From NCBI GenBank assembly GCA_037957365.1, contig JARHVA010003526.1:1117001-1181000 (forward strand): a DNA stretch of 64,000 nt. Reading direction: 5' to 3'. The notes beneath the pieces were generated by a model. The model made no database searches and was not told where the DNA came from. It worked only from the letters and a program-made list of their open reading frames with translations. Source of the stretch: Torreya grandis (Eukaryota > Streptophyta > Pinopsida > Cupressales > Taxaceae). Made by a program: the position numbers and the translations under genes. This document shows positions 45,250-56,752 of this stretch, in pieces; positions within the stretch are counted from its first letter, which is position 1, and each line of letters starts with the position of its first letter.

Positions 45250-46768
45250 ATGTACATGGTGTCATCATGTCAAAGGCAAATTGAAGGTTGCTCTAGTGGT
45301 GAAGATGTTGATTCCTCTCTCAAACATTTAGATTTGGTAGTAGATTGCTTTGGTGGAAGTGGAGAAGATGGTGTTAGTGGTGCTATAATATGAACAATGC
45401 CCTACACATGTAGCTTATCTAATCTCTAATATAAAGCCATAAATGAATTTATATCATGGCCTATGATCTTGTGAAAAAGACAAAATGGGAAACCATATTG
45501 CTATGATAATATGCTAATAAATCTATGTTGTACTATAGGTAATTTGATTAATCCATGATCAATTAACATTTGTAACATAATATATGGTTGATTTTGTGTG
45601 TTGTCTTCATAAATCTAAATGACTGGATCTAAATTAATTAATGTAACCATGTGAGTTGTATGTCCCAAGTGATCTATTTTTGGGTGTGAATGTGGAGTAT
45701 ATCTTGAGAGTGTAGTGTGAGATGTTAAGAGTGATGTAAGATGTATAATCAGAGCTCTAGAGTCATTTTAGTACTCTCCTAGGCCAATTGGTGTAAATCT
45801 TAACCCATACAAATAGTCATCTATGAGTGTGGGTGTCTTATCATCATCTGAAGAAGCTTGGGAATCTATATCAACATCATGTATATATGGTAATTCAAAA
45901 TTTACCACAAGGGGTAACTGTGATATGGGAGTCTCATCAACTATAGTAGTAGAAGACAATGGTGTTGTGAGAGTGTCTATAACTGATGTAGTAACTATAT
46001 ATATAGAATCAATTAGTACTCCTAGAACTACTATCAGTGAACGTATAATTGTAATAGGTGTAGGAATCATGATTGATGGAGTAGCTAGAATGGCTAAAGT
46101 TTTTGTGATTAGCTAAATATCTAGAGCTGAGGGCACAACTATAAGTGGAGTGTGAAAAATACTAGTCTCTCCAACCTCATATGTATGTATCTTATCAAGA
46201 AAAATATAATAAGGTGGTGGCTAAACTATGATATGAGGTGTCCCATCTAGCAAAATAGTTGAAAATGACTCTGTAGTTTGACAATATTTGAATGGTTGGT
46301 TATCTACTAGACATGTGTATAGGTATCCTTCATGGATAAACTTAACACATCGATGAAGAGTAAAAGGAACTTCTCCCATATCATGCATCTAGGGTCATTC
46401 AAGTAAAAAATTATAATGAAGAGGACCTAGCATGACCTGGAACTGTGTAGAGAGGGTTTTGGGTCCTACCATGATATCCAAAGCAACGGTGCTCAATGTC
46501 TACCATGGTATATCATCAAACCCACTAATCTTCTTGTATGATTTTTTCATGGATGCCATATCTACGTGAATGGTCTATAAGAATGTAATATTACATATAT
46601 TAATTCCAAAACCACTATCAAATATAACTCTCTTAACTATGATAGTTTTGACTTGAGCTTATATAAATAGTCATAATTTTTTACAATTACTGTCTGAGAT
46701 GACATGTCATCATGATCAAAAGTGATAGCATATTCTATAGTTTTTAGTGTGTTAACCACTAAAGGGTC
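45250..46768 (-). pseudogene. Protease and following Ser/Thr-rich segment of element D
   Basis: The frame begins at the LTR border with VNTLKTIEYAITFDHDDMSS, then TIIVKRVIFDSGFGINICN. Its intact catalytic DSG is at 46611-46619. It goes on with FDDIPW, STVALDIMVGPKTLSTQFQV, HYNFLLE (the LLGRPW position, mutated), PFTLHRCVKFIHEGYLYTCL and DNQPFKYCQ. This is a Tat/Ogre-like gypsy protease. A 100-codon open piece (45768-46070) follows, rich in Ser, Thr, Ile and Asp, and ends LYGLRFTPIGLGEY. This is the linker that normally precedes reverse transcriptase, which is not found. Confidence 0.78.
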
Positions 46769-47682
46769 TGAGTAGTAAAATAAGTAAATAAATATATAAT
46801 TATTAAGCTACTAATTTGTGAAATTTGATTGCAATTTAAACTTTTCTAAAAATAGTAATAAGGGGAAGAAAACAAGATTTAACTAGAAACTGATTGATCT
46901 GACTGAAGAAGAGGTTGGAATTTACATATATAAGACTGGGATACTATCAAAAATTAAGACCTAAACTTCATTTTGTGATTGTATAGGAGCATAAAAACTA
47001 GATAGGATTGGTATCAATGTTGTAATCCACCTCTGCCACTATTGTCTTGAGGATTTGAGATTTTTGGGTTTTATTTTCCAAGTCTGTGTGACCTTATCTA
47101 TGAAGTTTTGGTAGCTAGAAGTCTATAGAGCTATCTATAAAGTATATTTTATCTTCAAACCCTATATTCTATTATGCTTTGACTAATTTCAAGAAAGAGG
47201 GGGGGTTAGTGTGTGTAATATTCACTAGACATAGATCCATACTCTTTGTGTGGGCACGTTGCTTACATACCAATACTCTGAAGAGGGATCAAGCCATATA
47301 TAGTTTTCTCACTTGATGTAATTTGTGAAATTATTTCTATGATGATGCATAATACTAAATTGGATGTGCTTGAGGTGAATAGGGATTGGTCTAAGAATTT
47401 TATTAAGCTTGTAAGTGTGTTTTAGATTAAGGTAAAAATAGGTTTTGAAGGGACTGCAAAACCCTGATACAAAGAAAGAAAGATGAAACATTTACGACCA
47501 CAGGAAAAACCTAAAACCTACTATAGAGAAGTATCATAAATAGGTTTTATATGGACCTGAAACCACCTAAAAGACCATAAGTCAAAACCTAGGTTTAACA
47601 TAGACCTGGCTACACCATAGTCAAAAGATTACAATAAACTAGGAAATAGGACCAGATAACACAACCAACTAGAAGAACCAGG

Positions 47683-49255
47683 CTATTCTTCTAGTTCCAA
47701 AATCATTTTCACTATTTCCTTACCTTTCACAGTAGTATCTTGAATGGCAGTAGCTGTCGACATGGCTCCCTCTTGCATAGCTTTCTTTCTTAAGCTCTGT
47801 CTCATCCTCTTGCTAGGCCCCTCCAAGGATTTGATCTCCTCATTAGCTCTTTTTCTAATATTAACAGCTGCAACACATATGTTAGATGTAACTTCCTCCA
47901 TTTTCATTCTTCTCTCCTTGATGAGTTCCCTTAGGTTGTTCTCATAGTCTTTGAGCTTGATGGGGATGTCTCTCAACTGTTTTTCCATGTTATTGATTTT
48001 GTTCCAAACTACCTTCTGGTTGTCTTCCATAATTTCCATTTTCCTTTTGAGATCCATTATCTCCTTAAACATCCATTAATCGAGTTGGAGGATAGCCTCT
48101 GCTTTGCAATTAACCCATCTCATAGGTGTGTGCCTTCCATCATTCTGCCTTTTATCACTCCACTCTTCTGTGTTCTTATTAGGACTGTTCCCGCCTTCTT
48201 CAATGTGATCCTCTCTTCCCCTTTGATTATGTTCCTTAGTTTCAGTTTGAACTTCCAAGTCCATTTCTTGGTTGTCAACCTGAGTTGTGTTTTCCCTCTC
48301 ATTTATCAAAACAGGGTCCTCAACATGGTCATCCAGGACTTTATCATCCTCAAACACTTGCTGGTTTTCCTCAAAGTCATCTTCACTATTTTTAGACTCC
48401 TCCTCTATGTTGACTCCTTCTTTCTCATTCTTCTCTTGAACTTTCTAATCCTCCCTCTTCCTCCAAGCTTTCCTCCCCAAACTTATCAGTTCTCTCCCAC
48501 TCTGTGTCCTCGTCACCAGCCTGATCCTTGACATTAGGGGGCTTGATTTTGATTTTATCTTTCCCTTTAACAATTTCACTCTTGTTACTCCATGACTCCT
48601 TGTTTTTCCCCAGATAAGGGTTCTTAGCCATGGCCTTGTTCTTGCAATATCCTTCAATTATTATAATTAATCCTTCATGCAGAATAGGACGCATTTCCTT
48701 CTTCTTGTGAGCAAATAAACTTTGGACCAAAGAGAAACACAGATAAAAGGGAAAGGAAATTCTTACTTTGTGTTTGAAATGATTTAGGAATACAAAGTGG
48801 AATTTGTGGACTCTCTTGCTTCTTCCATCGAGGATGAAGTACTCTCAAATATAGCATAAGACATCCTTCCATATGCCCTTAATCTGTTCCAGTTCAAAGA
48901 AATCCCCATTCTTTTCCAGCTTCTGCTCTTTAATGTCCATGTTAGGGAATTTGCAAAAGGCCTCATTTGAAATGCTAGTCTACTTGGAGAATTTTATTCC
49001 TTCTGTAGGTAGCCCCGTAACCTCTGCTATAAATTCCTCTGTTAGATTCACTATGATGCCATGTAGAGTGACCCTATCATCAATCCAATTTTTGAAAAAA
49101 GCCGTTGTAATATGAGGTTTTGAACCATGGAGTCTTTCCATATAGTTCACAACCTTCCCTCTCTATAGGATTCTCTAGACATCTTGTTTCGCTCTCCACT
49201 CTTTGCAATTTTTGGGTTCCTGCTTCCTTGGTTCTCCTTTCCTTATGCGAGCCAT
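47683..49255 (-). pseudogene. Unknown two-part protein gene in insertion I
   Basis: From the ATG at 49255 (MARIRKGEPRKQEPKNCKEW) about 520 codons can be read, with roughly five stops and one frameshift near 48430. The N-terminal domain (about 49090-48620) is globular: WIDDRVTLHGIIVNLTEEFI, AEVTGLPTEGIKF, KRVHKFHFVFLNHFKHKVRI, SFPFYL and RPILHEGLIIIIEGY. It is followed by an acidic Lys/Glu-rich linker and, at 48072-47683, a coiled-coil segment (MFKEIMDLKRKMEIMEDNQK, then VVWNKINNMEKQL). A short basic stretch (KRMRQSLRKK) lies near the end. I do not recognise the family. The 'F.EEFIA..TGLP.EG' phrase recalls plant-restricted repeat-borne proteins, but that is an impression only. Confidence 0.6.
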
Positions 49256-49331
49256 GCAAATTTCCTTTGATACCCAATCTTTATAAACTATACAATGATC
49301 CCACCTGCTATCAATTTGGTTCAAAGCTCAC

Positions 49332-49384
49332 CTTTTTTTAGGCACGTTCAGGATCTGCTTCTCATTCTCGAGGGCCTTCCTTTT
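49332..49384 (-). other. Exon-like 5' stub with a splice-donor-like junction
   Basis: Upstream of the main frame the minus strand reads SLKRKALENEKQILNVPKKR and then meets GTGAGC (49326-49331), a good 5' splice-site sequence. It may be an upstream exon whose intron was kept in the copied RNA. No matching acceptor could be confirmed. Confidence 0.35.
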
Positions 49385-49896
49385 TAATGATTATAAAGCT
49401 TGTAAGTGTGTTGGTTGGCTATATGTAAAGAATAGGGAAGATTGCTTTAGCAGTCTTGCTTATATTCTTGTTTTCTTAATGATAATTTCTAACCCTTTCA
49501 AAATTATCTTTGAATGGGATTTTTATAGGGATCTATTGGTCATGGGTTAAATGAGATTGCATTAGGATGACAAGGATAAGGATATGAAACTAGAAGGAAT
49601 TGACCATTGGGTCTAGAAATAGACTTGGACAAGAGTGCCAAAAGTGAATAGGAATGGCATTAATGTTATAGTCCTAGTGTGGTGTTATTGTCCTAAGTAG
49701 ATGGGACCTAGAGGGATTGAGCTACCATGGAAAGAGGAGTCTAGCTTAATTGGGATCAGGTCTAAAAGGCTATGGATGATTGGGAAATAGTTAAAATGAT
49801 GCCTATGAGGGTAATGAGAGTAAGCAAGAGGGACCTAAGGGTTGGTTTTCATTATCCACTCTCAAGTTACCAATTTTTACATTTTATATGACTACA

Positions 49897-52054
49897 AGAT
49901 GTTTTTTTCCATGTTATCAAAAAAATTTAGTGAGAATAATAAATGATAGCTAAAGTGTAAAAGCTACCAAGATAGTAGTGCAAGTAATTGTGGCAAGCCT
50001 AATATATCCTTCGATCAATTGTATAAGGTTTTATTACTATAACTTAGTCCAATCAACATGTGAATAGTGACATTTTTAAATATTCAAGTGTAAAACATAG
50101 TTAAAAGTATTTTTAATAAAAGAAAAATTTATTTAATTTTTTAAAAGAATTTGCATTTTTAATTTTTTTTGATCTATTGTATCTTGATATATAATTCTAC
50201 CATTATGGCACTTAAGAGAGATGCTATGCTTATATGGGTGGATCATTTTGTCAAGATGCTAAAGATATGAGTGGTTGTGTACTAATATATGGCCTTAGAA
50301 TAATTATTTGAGATATAAATGATCACAACATGGTTTATAGTTGGGGTAAGTCATGCTGACACATTTGTATTGATATTTCTATTGATTCACAATAGAGTGT
50401 GGTGCCATGGGATTGGTCTTTGGGTCATTAGTATAGGTGTGGGAATATGATAATATCATTGTTATCTATACACTTGGTGTTCCTATTTATACTTTGACTA
50501 TAAATAATTCATATGAATATAGATGGGTTTGTGACAATGGTGAAAGAGACGAAGATGATTAAAATCAAACTACTGATTAAAATGATGTAACAAGTAATCA
50601 CATATAACTCAAGAGTCTCAATCAAGGGGAAATCATTTGATTTATTCATAATTATACTTCAATAATTATCAAACTAGATGCATGTTTTTGAAAAGGTGGT
50701 GATATCATGTGGTAATAATTAATCACTTTTGAGATCTGGGGTACTAAGAGTTATGTATAGGGAAACACACATACATAATTTAAATGATAGAAAAGTAAAT
50801 CATGCTTTAGAAAAGTAAATTTCAAGAAATTAATTGATGGAATTTATTTATTAATTTAAATTTTTAATATTCCCATATAAAATTAAGGGTGTATACATGA
50901 ATTTTAAAGATGCACACCCAAAAATAGATTACATATACTAAAATTAATTGTGAATTTAAAATATGCACACTTTTTAGAAATGAAATAGAAATGCTTACAC
51001 AAACAAATTGAATGAAATTAATTGATGAAAGGGATTTTCACCAAAATTACTTATGAGTGGGCCCTTATCTATTATAATTTAATTATATTCCATTCTTTCA
51101 TTATATGTGTTATACTTAAAATCATTTTGATTGAAATTTTTTTTTTTTAGTAATGTAAATATTTCAACAATAAAGTTACAAAAAGATTGCAACAATTATA
51201 TTCTCTATATATTTTAGTTCTTATCATTTTTTCATCATTCTATCCCCCTTTTAAAAAGAGAAGGTATGCATTTATTTTGATGTTTATAATATTAGAGGTT
51301 AAAATATAATATCTAAAATACCAAATAGAAATTATAAAAGGTGTGAAACATTAGAAAATAATATGTTTATTGTTGCAACAATTCAGTAGGGATGGTCTAA
51401 TAGAGAAAGAATAAGTATTGGTAGATATAAAACTAAATTCTCCTTTCCCTATAAATTAGGAACTATTTCATTCCTCAAAATTGAGAATAGATTCATTTAA
51501 ACTTGATAATTAATCATGACAATCCAAAAAAATAATCTATAACTATTACTTTGAGTGACTTTCCCAATTCCTATGAGTGCATTGTGAATGCCATAATTGA
51601 TGATACATATGACTCACATAGTTTTTATGGGTGAAACATAAATGTTACTTTTGATTTTACATATGGTGAACACTATTTTCCTTCTAGTTTCTATGGGTGT
51701 ATGTTTACTCAAATTTTCCTTTGAGATATAAATTTACTTGACTAGTAATAAATCCAGTAATAATGTCAATGATAAATAATGTTATTTCACCTATACATAA
51801 ACAATTTAAACACAAAACATAAAATGTATCAACAAAATATTCATTAAGTGATTTTGTGGCAAAAGGGATTTAAATAGGTAACATTGATATGTAAAGTGTT
51901 GGTTATGTGAGGTCAAAAAGGAAGATTTAAAAGGGTAGTTTGGGTTAATTTTGGGACTCATAAAAAAAGTCACATAACAGTACCATATTTTATGAGGCCC
52001 TTAATGTATCACATGTATAAAATATTATTAGGAGACCATATTATCTCCATAAAG
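49897..52054. other. A+T-rich intergenic stretch, nothing firmly recognised
   Basis: No domain motifs or repeat partners, except the 28-bp likeness of 49900-49928 to 41190-41218. Plus-strand text near 50210-50330 is faintly coding-like but too broken to call. Confidence 0.5.
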
Positions 52055-52543
52055 ATGGCTCGATGATGTTGTGATGCTTCATTAATTGAGAGTTTAAAAT
52101 TAATTGATAGACCACCTTGGTGTGCTAGAGCAATTTTATTAGGATTCATCCCCACACCTCATGTGTGGTTGTGTTATCATTGAGATCCACCTTGAGATAG
52201 GGACCTTCATGATTTCAGAGATAATGATATCTAGTAGGAAAAGACTCTAAATGCTTATGTAGAGCATTAAATTATTGAACTGAGTATATATAACATTGGA
52301 AAAATAGAGTGGTACTCTAGATGGTTGTTATGAGTTAAAGTACCACCCCTATTCCCACATATAGTCATTGGTACCACATGTGGTTATGGAAATGGTGATT
52401 AGGAACCTAAAAATGATGATGGACATGCTCCATAAGTTGTTCCTAATAGAGGTGAGTGGGTTGATGTAGTCAAATTTAGACATGATCTAGTAATAATTCC
52501 TCTTACACATGTGACCATTGAGGATATTAGTAAGTGTTTATAG
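52055..52543 (+). pseudogene. Decayed reading frame J, protein unknown
   Basis: About 162 codons from ATG at 52055, staying in one frame to a double stop at 52541. About ten internal stops fall where Arg, Gln or Trp would fit. Readable phrases are SLIESLKLIDRPPWCARAIL, LGFIPTPHVWLCYH, EKTLNAYVEH, YNIGKIEWYSRWLL, VPPLFPHIVIGTTCGYGNGD, and NRGEWVDVVKFRHDLVIIPL followed by THVTIEDISKCL. The Trp-rich, Pro-rich composition is unlike random A+T-rich DNA. I recognise no family. It sits just upstream of element G and may belong to a flanking repeat. Confidence 0.5.
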
Positions 52544-52744
52544 TAATTTTAATTGTTTATTAAGTTTTGATTATAGTGTATGCTAATGTTATTTTTTGTG
52601 ATTAATGATTTTTAGTAGAAGTAATATAGATTAAAATTATTGATGGTGTGACACATGCATTTACAAATAATATTCTATATATGGAGGGTTAATTTTAGAA
52701 TTTGAGTATTATTCCTAGAGTTTATTCACCCCTATTTGAGCCAT

Positions 52745-54208
52745 TTTTTGAATTAAAATTGTGTTTTGCAAGGAAATATAGGTTAATAATGAGGTTCAAA
52801 ATTATAAAGTATAAAAACAACATTAAGGGTTAAAGACCCAAGAAAACATGGAGGATGATTCCAAAGATTTAAAAAAATTCTACAACCCTATTTTTCTCTA
52901 TGTATGAATAAGGTATTGATAGTGTTTTAAGATGCTTAATGAAGGAAGGTGTGATAGTGATAAATTTTTGAAGTATTAATTAAATTATTCATTATATATT
53001 ATAATTTTTAATGTATTCTTTCAATTATTTGGTTTGTCTCATATCATTTTACAAGAAACTTCCTACTGCCTTATTGAACATAGGTTGCACAAACTGTCAA
53101 CCTACACAACTTTACAAAGAATCACCACAGAGGTTAAAAAATGATTGTTTAGTGGTTTTTAAGTGTGTATGAATTTTAATGATACCTATTTAATCATTAA
53201 TAACCTTTGATAATCATTTTAAAATAAGAGTCTTTAAATAAGCCTACATACCTTATAAACTGAATCTACATATACAATGTGAGAAAGATATTTGTATAAA
53301 AGATGATTAGAGGACTTAAAAATTAAAATTATTCCATTGAAATAATTCATAAGTGTGAAACCATCCCTAAAAAAACTTTATAGGTCATTTAAATTCCATA
53401 AGAAACTCAATACCCTAAAATAGATGCTCTCAATTGTAAAACAAGTCTATGTGTACAAAAAAACCAAGAATAACTCCAACCTAATGAAAAAAGGCAAGAA
53501 ATCCAGATTATAATGATTTTAAAATATTATTAAGATTCCTATATACATAAAACAATGATTATATTGTTTTTTAATTGAGTTGAGAGTGTGCAAAGGCAAA
53601 AAGAAAGGTCTCAAGTCTTAACGATAACAACAAGCCCTATGAAAATTTAATATAGTTAAACCAATGAAATGCATTAAAAAAATTGTATTTAGGTAGATAT
53701 TTATATTATTAAAAATATTTTTTAGGTTTTTAATTGGTTTTTTACATGATAATACAAAGGTAGAGGTATGTATTTTTGAAGAGATAGAACATGCCTAATT
53801 GGGCATAAGAGGGACCTAGAAAGGTCTAAAAAGAGGTCTTAATAGCAAAGTTGAATATTGAAAATTTAGGGAGATAATATTTGAGATAAATGGTATTATA
53901 ATATAATATAATATTCTTATTTTTACTTTATACATTTTTGTACAAACAAAATTACTCCAAAAAAGGGCTAGTAGGACTGTGTGTAGTGTAGGTAAAATTA
54001 TGTGTAGAGGGGATTGAAGATTAGAGAAGTTTGTAACTAAATTTAGGGGTATAAATAGACATTAAATGGCATGATAAGACACATTTAACCATATAAATAC
54101 TAAATAGATATGGAACCATAGAGTGAATAATGAATTAGTGATCCATTATCAAAGAAGAGTAGATTAAAATAAGGACAAAGTGTGAGAAAGATTATAACCT
54201 CTGCATCA
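52745..54208 (+). repeat. 5' LTR of element G, 5'-truncated
   Basis: Matches about 57075-58533: GGTATTGATAGTGTTTT, TTTTACAAGA.ACTTCCTA, CAACCTACACAAC, AGAATCACCA, CAATACCCTAAAATAGATGC, GTCTAAAAAGAGGTCTTAATAG, ending CTGCATCA. The first 300 bp of the other LTR have no counterpart here. Confidence 0.88.
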
Positions 54209-54210
54209 TT

Positions 54211-54222
54211 TGGTATCAAATA
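54211..54222 (+). other. Primer-binding site of element G
   Basis: TGGTATCAAATA two bases after the LTR end, matching the TGGTATCAGAGC initiator tRNA-Met type. It fixes orientation and the LTR border. Confidence 0.8.
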
Positions 54223-54469
54223 TTAGGAGGGAAGGATGAAAGGTATCATGTTAGGTAGAGGATGAAGATCATAAACCAAATTTCAAATGAGATTACAATT
54301 TTTGGATTCTATGGTGGTAGAAATGAGGCACATACAAGCAAGATTGTAATCCATGGAGTTGACACAATGAAGAGAGATAAATAGGGGTGATATATCTAAT
54401 GTTGAGGATGAGATTCATCATGAAGATGAATTATAGGAAGTGACTGAGGAAGAGTATAATAAAGGTTCA

Positions 54470-55265
54470 TTAGATTAGTACCTAGGGTGACTTCAAATCC
54501 CAAGATGTAGGTACCCATGTATGATGACAACCTTAACATAGAGGAACTAGTTGACAGGATCACAACCATGGATAAATAGTTTAATTATGAAGAGGTGAAG
54601 AAGAATAAGAAGGTAAATTTTTAATAAAATGGATTAAGGGTCATGCATCCTTATGGTGGGATGGTATCTAGAAAGAGAGAAGAATAAGAGGCAAAGATAA
54701 GACAAGGTCATGGGATAGGATGGTGGGCAAGATGAAGGGCAAGTTCATGCCTAAGGATTATCAGACCCACTTATTTATAAGGCTGAGAAACTTGAGCCAA
54801 AAATATATGATAGTGAATTAATACACATAGGGGTTCTACAAGTTGACCATTCGAGTAGGCCACATAATGGATGATGATGAGAAGGTTATTAGGTACATGA
54901 ATGGCATGAAGTTTTACATTCAATATGAGATGAGTATATTATCAGTTAGGAATATATATTAAGCTTATAAATTATCCTTGAGGGTATAAGATAATTTTTC
55001 AAGAAGGCAAAGTCAATTGAATAGAGGAAAGGGTGGAAGAAGCTATAGAGGAAGAATCCAACAAGAAAGAAGAGGGCAGCCAAGAAATAAAACTCAATTT
55101 AAAGGAAAAATAAAATAAGTGGGAAGAAGTTTAGAGGCTTCAAGTTCATAAAATAAATGTGGCTACAAAAATAAAGTTTCATATCTTATAGTATAGGAAG
55201 AGGCAATGGGTGGTTTGCAGGTGAGTGCTTCAAGTGCAACAAGTTTGTAGGGCATAGGTCTTATG
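54470..55265 (+). pseudogene. Gypsy Gag of element G with zinc knuckle
   Basis: Plus-strand capsid remnant with text very close to common plant gypsy Gags: VPMYDDNLNIEELVDRITTM, GHASLWWDG, SWDRMVGKMKGKFMPKDYQT, FYKLTIRVGHIMDDDEKVIR, YMNGMKFYIQYEMSILSVRN. A basic stretch (SRRQSQLNRGKGGRSYRG) follows. A complete CCHC zinc knuckle, GECFKCNKFVGHRSYECPKD, lies at about 55210-55268 and would bind genomic RNA. Stops and small frameshifts are present, but the zinc ligands are all kept. Confidence 0.88.
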
Positions 55266-55439
55266 AGTGTCCTAAAGATATGCAAAGTGGTTGCTCTTAG
55301 AGTGAGAGTAGAAATCATGTAATACAACAATAGGATGAGAATGTAGATACATTGCCTAACTATGTGGAGGATCCTAAAACACGTGAAATCTTAATAATGA
55401 AGATAGTTAGAACCACCCTAAAGAAAGACATTATTCCAA

Positions 55440-55815
55440 ACCATGTATAAGAGTAAAGGTAAGTGATGCAAGGTTATTATATACAATGGTAGTATAGATA
55501 ACTTAGTATCTTCATTGATGATGTCTAAACTAGGCCTAGAAAGAAGCAAGCATACAAGCTTGTACAAGGTTTCTTAGAGTTAGAATAGTCATCAAGTCCT
55601 CGTAAGTGAACAGTGTCATGTAGACTTGAAGATAGTTGGATAAAAGGATTAGATACTATGTGATGTCATTACCATTGATGTTTTCCACGTAATTTTAGGG
55701 AGACCATGGAAATATGATAGGAAAGCTTTGTATGATGGGAGAGATATCACCTATACCATAGATAAATATGGCTATAAGCATACATTGAAACCATTAAATG
55801 ACAATTTATGGAGAT
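55440..55815 (+). pseudogene. Gypsy protease of element G
   Basis: Plus-strand protease remnant: CKVIIYNGSIDNLVSSLMMS, KLGLERSKHTSLYKVS, VLVSEQCHVDLKIVG, ILCDVITIDVFHVILGRPWK, YDRKALYDGRDITYTIDKYG and YKHTLKPL. This is the chromovirus-type layout. The catalytic Asp of D(G/S)G is Tyr here (YNG), so this copy could not be active even without its stops. Confidence 0.87.
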
Positions 55816-55832
55816 AGACAACAAGTAGTGTC

Positions 55833-56399
55833 ATGTTATTTGGAGAGAAGGAATACCTTCCCAATAAAATCAATTACATTAGTAAGGAGGATGAGAACAT
55901 AATATTTGTAATCAAGTGTCAAGAAGGAGACAAGATAGTGCAATTTACCAAGCCATTGGAAGAAGAGAATGCCATAGTTGAAAAGAATTTTGAGGAGTTG
56001 AAGGTAAGTAGAAAATAGGTGTTATACTCAAACCAACAAGGTAATTTATTTTTAGATGCACATTTGAAAGAGTTATTTCTAGACTTTTCCTATCATTTGA
56101 CCCTCATACAAAATAGTGAGTTTCTAGGAGGTTTTGTTGAGAAAGTAATTATGTTGAGAGAGTTGGTTGTGGTGAGAGAAGTCAATGATAAAATGGAGAG
56201 TGTACAATAGATATAAGTGGATAAAGAGGTTTCAGTAGTTGAGGATCTTATGGAAGAAAATAAAGAACCATCAACTTCAATCACACAAGAAATGAACTCA
56301 AGCATGGATAAAGTAAGCATACCAAAGCAAGAGTTTGGTTTCCATGGAGATCACCAAGAGTTTGTTTTATTTGATTTGTGTGTTTCATGTGCAGGATAG
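55833..56399 (+). pseudogene. Post-protease linker of element G
   Basis: Two adjoining open pieces, 55833-56018 and 56019-56210, separated by a single stop, then 56217-56399. They are rich in Glu, Lys and Val (for example KINYISKEDENIIFVIKCQE and IVEKNFEELKVSRK). In gypsy polyproteins an acidic linker of this type precedes reverse transcriptase. Here the reading ends at 56399 with no reverse transcriptase. Confidence 0.65.
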
Positions 56400-56752
56400 T
56401 TGTAAGGAAAGGATCAAGTGATGAAAATTATTATGTGGAAAAATACTATGTAGGCCATCAACTTCAAAGGAGTAAGCAAGGTGGATTTGGTCAAAGTACA
56501 AAGAGGTCTATGTGCTACTCATAGACCTTAGGATCTAGGAGATGAACCATTTCATAAAAGGAGAGAACTAAAAAGAGGAATGATATGGAGATTATTACAA
56601 GTGGAGAAACTTTCAAATAAAGTTTCTTTTCATACCCTAGGAGTATGATGCAAGAGCACCCTTCTTGGATGACTCAAAATGTTGTTTGTTCATGAAATTT
56701 TGGTTTATTTAGTATTTTTTAGTCAAATAACATGTTTATGAGGTTTAAAATT

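Larger units (their letters stand above)
47422..49395 (-). mobile_element. Insertion I: young retro-inserted unit with an unknown coiled-coil gene
   Basis: About 1.97 kb inserted in the D 5' LTR between two copies of AAGCTTGTAAGTGTGTT (47405-47421 and 49396-49412). A target duplication of at least 17 bp points to target-primed (LINE-type) insertion; LTR elements make about 5 bp. The unit contains about a dozen CG dinucleotides, while the 2 kb to its right has about two, so it has had less time to decay. Its 3' end on the minus strand (TATCAGGGTTTTGCAGTCCC to CCTTAATCTAA) has no long poly(A). The unit could be a non-autonomous element or a processed copy of a host gene. Confidence 0.82.
41271..49896 (-). 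mobile_element. Element D: relative of elements A and B, gag lost, with nested insertion I
   Basis: Minus-strand LTR element. The 3' LTR is 41271-42458, starting TGATTTAACA as in element A. The polypurine tract is at 42459-42470. The 5' LTR is 46769-49896, of which about 1.96 kb is insertion I. Protease text runs right up to the LTR at 46768, so primer site, leader and gag were deleted. A roughly 2.7-kb non-coding region between protease and 3' LTR is homologous to that of A (for example GGAATGAATACACC at 42708-42721) and again shows no reverse transcriptase or integrase. Confidence 0.82.
46769..49896 (-). repeat. 5' LTR of element D, split by insertion I
   Basis: LTR sequence at 46769-47421 and 49413-49896, partner of 41271-42458. 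About 60 bp of its inner end, present in the other LTR, are missing at the junction with protease. Confidence 0.82.

Noticed and set aside
45823..46116. 97-codon plus-strand open frame
   Set aside because: Shadow of the minus-strand post-protease segment of element D, whose frame fits gypsy order.
48085..48531. 148-codon plus-strand open frame
   Set aside because: Shadow of the minus-strand coiled-coil gene in insertion I; composition is the complement of Glu/Lys-rich codons.
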